From assembly GCA_003563585.1 (NCBI GenBank), contig PWUQ01000010.1:1-6904 (forward strand): 6,904 bases of DNA, in the 5' to 3' direction. The notes beneath the pieces were generated by a model. That model ran no database searches. It worked only from the letters and a program-made list of their open reading frames with translations, and was not told where the DNA came from. Origin of the DNA: Candidatus Parvarchaeota archaeon (GTDB taxonomy: Archaea; Nanobdellota; Nanobdellia; CSSed11-243R1). The position numbers were made by a program, and so were the translations under genes. Shown here in pieces: positions 4,689 to 6,904 of the stretch. The first letter of the stretch is position 1. Every line of letters begins with the position of its first letter.

Positions 4689-5656
4689 TATAAAGTTTTT
4701 TTATTTAAAGGAAATCCAGTCGTTTTTCTTATGTCTGTAGCGTCGATTATGTATTGCGTTATTCTATTGAGTCCAAATCCACATCCAGCATGAGGAACTT
4801 GCCCATTTTTTCTTATGTTATTTAAATACCATTCAAAATCATTTATCTCTCCACCAAGAGATTCCAAACGTTTTAACATTGTGGAATTCTTTAATTTTTT
4901 GAATATTTTTTTGTATTCATATTCTCTTTCAGCTGCACCAACACATTCTCCCGCGTTTGGCAATATGAAGTCCGTACTGTTTACTATTTTAGAATCTTTT
5001 TTGTTTGTTTTCATATTGAAAAATTTTATTTTTTCAGGATAATGTGTTATAAAAAAAGGTTTATTCCCATACAGTTCACAAAGAGTTTTTTCATGTTTAC
5101 TTTTTAAATCGTCCCCCCAATTTACTTTTATATTTATGTTGTTTAATTCTTTTATTGCATCAGAGTATGTTATTCTTTCAAAAGGTATTTTTAAATTTTT
5201 TAATTTTTCAACAGATCCACCCAAATTTTTTATTATGTCCTCATGCTTTAATGCTTCTTGTACCATAGACATAAAAGTTTTTTCTATGTGTCCTATAAGT
5301 TCATTTAAGTTACATTGAAGTTCTATTTCTACAAGTGTGAATTCTGTGAGATGTCTGTTATCCACATCTTTCTCTGCTCTAAAACTAGGTCCTATACAAA
5401 AAACTTTGTCTAATTTAGGCACAAAAGATTCTAGGTATAATTGTCCTGTTTGTACAAGATATTTGTTTTTTCCGAAATAATCTACTTCAAATAATGTGTT
5501 CACGTTTTCGCATGCTCCAGTTGCATGAGTTATGTGCGGTACAACTATCTCAGTGAATCCATTTTCTATAAAATATTTTCTTGCACCATTTAATAGCGCA
5601 GATTCAATTTTTACAATTGATTCTTCCTCATTCAAAAATTTTGTTTTGCATTTCAT
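4685..5656 (-). CDS. Asparagine synthetase of the AsnRS-derived archaeal type (AS-AR-like)
   Basis: This is a class II aminoacyl-tRNA synthetase catalytic core of 323 residues. Motif 1 lies around GFTEIVVP (33-40), motif 2 is FRAE plus RHLTEF (92-106), and motif 3 is AGCGFGLNR (290-298). The sequence resembles AsnRS/AspRS most, but it begins directly at the core: the N-terminal OB-fold anticodon-binding domain (about 100 residues) is absent. This matches the archaeal enzyme AS-AR, described from Pyrococcus abyssi, which makes free asparagine from aspartate, ATP and ammonia. ATG 5656-5654 follows a strong GGAGG (5667-5663) by six bases, and a TATA box lies at 5718-5709, so no upstream domain is missing. 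The end, FPLNKKTLY, lacks the Arg of the usual FPR ending. A divergent AsnRS remains possible. It diverges from a TrmB-type regulator across a palindromic spacer. Confidence 0.8.
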   Translation of the reverse strand: MKCKTKFLNEEESIVKIESALLNGARKYFIENGFTEIVVPHITHATGACENVNTLFEVDYFGKNKYLVQTGQLYLESFVPKLDKVFCIGPSFRAEKDVDNRHLTEFTLVEIELQCNLNELIGHIEKTFMSMVQEALKHEDIIKNLGGSVEKLKNLKIPFERITYSDAIKELNNINIKVNWGDDLKSKHEKTLCELYGNKPFFITHYPEKIKFFNMKTNKKDSKIVNSTDFILPNAGECVGAAEREYEYKKIFKKLKNSTMLKRLESLGGEINDFEWYLNNIRKNGQVPHAGCGFGLNRITQYIIDATDIRKTTGFPLNKKTLY

Positions 5657-5708
5657 TTTTTTCCTCCTGGGTGCTTTTTCAGAAGCCTCTATTAATCAGA
5701 TATCTTTT

Positions 5709-5718
5709 CTATAAAAAA
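5709..5718 (-). promoter_or_regulatory. TATA box of the asparagine synthetase gene
   Basis: The minus strand reads TTTTTTATAG. Transcription would start about 26 bases downstream, near 5689, leaving a leader of about 33 bases that carries the GGAGG SD sequence. ACAACAAA, one arm of the inverted repeat, lies directly upstream (5727-5720). Confidence 0.62.
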
Positions 5719-5731
5719 TTTTGTTGTAAAT
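5710..5731 (+). repeat. 22-bp perfect direct repeat, copy 2 (synthetase promoter)
   Basis: This is identical in sequence and orientation to 4653-4674. It covers the synthetase TATA box and the left arm of the palindrome. The two copies sit at the same place relative to the start of transcription of two neighbouring minus-strand genes. Confidence 0.88.
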
Positions 5732-5745
5732 TTATTGACAACAAA
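5720..5745. promoter_or_regulatory. Inverted repeat, likely operator between synthetase and TrmB-type gene
   Basis: TTTGTTGT (5720-5727) and ACAACAAA (5738-5745) form a perfect 8-bp inverted repeat with a 10-bp spacer; arm centres are 18 bp apart, a little under two helical turns. Each arm touches the upstream edge of a TATA box, one for each divergent gene. This is the arrangement expected for a dimeric winged-helix regulator acting on both promoters. The adjacent TrmB-family protein is the natural candidate, but binding is inferred. Confidence 0.62.
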
Positions 5746-5753
5746 TTATATTA
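5746..5753 (+). promoter_or_regulatory. TATA box of the TrmB-type regulator
   Basis: The plus strand reads TTATATTA, centred 28 bases before ATG 5778, consistent with a leaderless or nearly leaderless mRNA. The right arm of the inverted repeat abuts it in BRE position. A further TATATATT run at 5760-5767 is too close to the start codon to be the main box. Confidence 0.55.
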
Positions 5754-5777
5754 AGAAGTATATATTAACATTATTGT

Positions 5778-6491
5778 ATGAAAGAAATAATTAACAAGTT
5801 AAAATTTTTAGGATTGACTAAAATTGAAGCTAAAATCTATCTTGTTTTACTTAAATTAGGCATGTCAAAAGCAGGACAAATAAGCAAAGAAATTCAAATA
5901 AACAGAACTACTACATATGATTCTTTAAGAAGACTACTAGACAAAGGATTAGTAAGTTACGTTGTTCAGGCGAACACAAAAGTTTACGAAGCTACCAATC
6001 CAGAAATTATTTTAGAATTATTAAAAGAGCAAGAAGAAGAAGCAAAAAGTATACTTCCAAAATTAAAAGAAATTTATAAAAAACCAAAAAGAGAAAAAGA
6101 CGTTACTTTATATTATGGATACAAAGGAGTTAAATCTGTTTTTCAAGATATATTAAGAGAAGGTAAGGAAATCCTTGTTCTTGACGATGAAGGTGGTTTT
6201 AGTTCTAAGATGCCTTATTATGCACCTCATTATATAAGAGCAATTGAAAAAAAGAAAATTCCTATTAAACATATTGTTAGGAAAGGTGTAAAGATAAATT
6301 CAACTAAAACAACGAAAGTTAGGTATATATCAAAAAAGACGAAATCTCTGTCAGCAATGGATATTTACGGAAACAAAGTTGCAATAATAATATGGACAGA
6401 ACCTCCAGAAGCCGTTATAATAGAAAATAAAACGGCAGCAGATTCTTTTAGGAGTTATTTTGAAGTTTTGTGGAAAAATGCAAAAACATAA
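5778..6491 (+). CDS. TrmB-family transcriptional regulator, short form
   Basis: The N-terminus is a winged helix-turn-helix of the TrmB type: LKFLGLTKIEAKIYLVLLKLG (8-28), a second helix AGQISKEIQ (32-40), the recognition helix NRTTTYDSLRRLLDKGLV (42-59), and a wing to about residue 72 (KVYEATNP). A charged helical linker follows (about 75-105, LLKEQEEEAKSILPKLKEIY). Residues 108-235 fit the PLD-like middle domain found in many TrmB proteins (YYGYKGVKSVFQDIL, then YGNKVAIIIW). At 237 residues it lacks the C-terminal sugar-binding domain of the classical maltose regulator, so its effector is unknown. ATG 5778 has no SD sequence but a TATA box 28 bases upstream. It diverges from the asparagine synthetase gene across a palindrome and likely regulates it and itself (inference). 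Confidence 0.9.
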   Translation: MKEIINKLKFLGLTKIEAKIYLVLLKLGMSKAGQISKEIQINRTTTYDSLRRLLDKGLVSYVVQANTKVYEATNPEIILELLKEQEEEAKSILPKLKEIYKKPKREKDVTLYYGYKGVKSVFQDILREGKEILVLDDEGGFSSKMPYYAPHYIRAIEKKKIPIKHIVRKGVKINSTKTTKVRYISKKTKSLSAMDIYGNKVAIIIWTEPPEAVIIENKTAADSFRSYFEVLWKNAKT

Positions 6492-6492
6492 C

Positions 6493-6500
6493 TTTTAATA
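6493..6500 (+). promoter_or_regulatory. Possible TATA box of the nucleotidyltransferase gene
   Basis: TTTTAATA begins one base after the regulator's stop codon and is centred about 27 bases before ATG 6524. No SD sequence is present in the 32-base spacer, so a leaderless start is likely, with or without read-through from the regulator. Confidence 0.45.
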
Positions 6501-6523
6501 AACAAAAAACAATTTAAGATTTT

Positions 6524-6894
6524 ATGAAAGCGCTTGTTTTAGCAGCTGGTAAGGGAATTAGAATGCTTCCCCATACTAACGACAAACCAAAAGTTTTGAT
6601 TGAAATTGATGGAAAACCTTTTCTTTATTACATATTAAAAAATTTAGAAAATGCAGGATTAAAAAATATTGGTATTGTTGTTGGATATAAAAAAGAAAAA
6701 ATAAAAGATTTTGTAAAAAAATATAATTTTAATGTTTCCTTAATTGAACAAAAAAAACTTTTTGGAACTGGGAAAGCTGTTTTAGATGCTAAACAATGGA
6801 TAGGGGAAGATGATTTTATTGTTTTAATGGGAGATAACCTTTATTCTGTAGAAGATATAAAAAAAATGTCAGTATTAGACCAAGATTTTATGTA
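6524..6894 (+). CDS. Sugar-phosphate nucleotidyltransferase, N-terminal fragment cut by the contig end
   Basis: The visible 123 residues are the start of a Rossmann-like nucleotidyltransferase that joins a sugar-1-phosphate to an NTP, giving an activated sugar for glycans or lipids. LAAGKGIRMLPHT with KP (6-22) is the NTP-binding signature, EQ with GTGKA (75-85) contacts the base and sugar as in GlmU/RmlA-like enzymes, and MGDN (102-105) holds the metal-binding Asp. Full family members have at least about 230 residues, and fusions with a C-terminal left-handed beta-helix reach about 400, so the protein is incomplete. The apparent TAA at 6893-6895 uses the first base of an adapter sequence, so the real codon 124 is TAN, quite possibly Tyr. 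Which sugar is used cannot be told. Confidence 0.88.
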
Positions 6895-6904
6895 AGATCG
6901 GAAG
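6895..6904 (+). other. Illumina adapter remnant at the contig end
   Basis: The last ten bases, AGATCGGAAG, are identical to the first ten bases of the standard Illumina TruSeq adapter. They are at the extreme end of the window and GC-richer than the flanking DNA. This is almost certainly untrimmed adapter, not genome. The first base could also be genomic. Confidence 0.9.

Noticed and set aside
5657..5708. GCTT/AAGC pairing and two CTGA tetramers in the synthetase leader as a possible riboswitch or C/D guide RNA
   Set aside because: The stem is only four pairs and no box C is present; nothing matches a known leader class.

Overview
The window looks archaeal, AT-rich and densely packed. It holds eukaryote-type ribosomal proteins (L7Ae, S28e, L24e, and the first 26 codons of S6e), the archaeal/eukaryotic initiation factor aIF5B, a TrmB-family regulator, TATA/BRE-like promoters, and a mixture of leaderless and Shine-Dalgarno (SD) starts. 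Low GC, short spacers, a bacterial-type zinc-LID adenylate kinase and many small unknown proteins would suit a small-genome lineage such as a DPANN archaeon, but that placement is inference. The right end is a contig end: the last 10 bases match the start of the Illumina adapter, so the apparent stop codon of the last gene is probably an artefact.

Layout. Minus strand, read right to left: a stand-alone class II synthetase core, best read as archaeal asparagine synthetase (5656-4685); a leaderless 94-residue unknown protein, possibly winged-helix (4630-4346); the operon rpl7ae-rps28e-rpl24e-adk (4254-2780); infB/aIF5B (2570-822), whose stop overlaps a 91-residue unknown gene (832-557); a separately promoted 105-residue unknown gene (497-180); and the start of rps6e (79-1, cut by the window edge). 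Plus strand: a 45-codon gene (2646-2783) between infB and adk, diverging from infB and meeting adk tail to tail; a TrmB-family regulator (5778-6491) diverging from the synthetase; and a sugar-nucleotidyltransferase fragment (6524 to the contig end).

How they fit together. L7Ae-S28e-L24e-x-IF5B-S6e is a familiar archaeal translation cluster in which x is usually nucleoside diphosphate kinase; here adenylate kinase occupies that place. The most interesting regulatory signal is a 26-bp inverted repeat (TTTGTTGT-N10-ACAACAAA) between the synthetase and the TrmB-type gene, with arms next to both TATA boxes. A perfect 22-bp stretch covering its left arm and the synthetase TATA box recurs in front of the 94-residue gene, with a degenerate right arm at the same spacing. 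This suggests a small regulon of asparagine synthetase, the 94-residue protein and the regulator itself.

No tRNA, rRNA, CRISPR array, transposon or intein was seen. No gene-free stretch exceeds about 125 bases.
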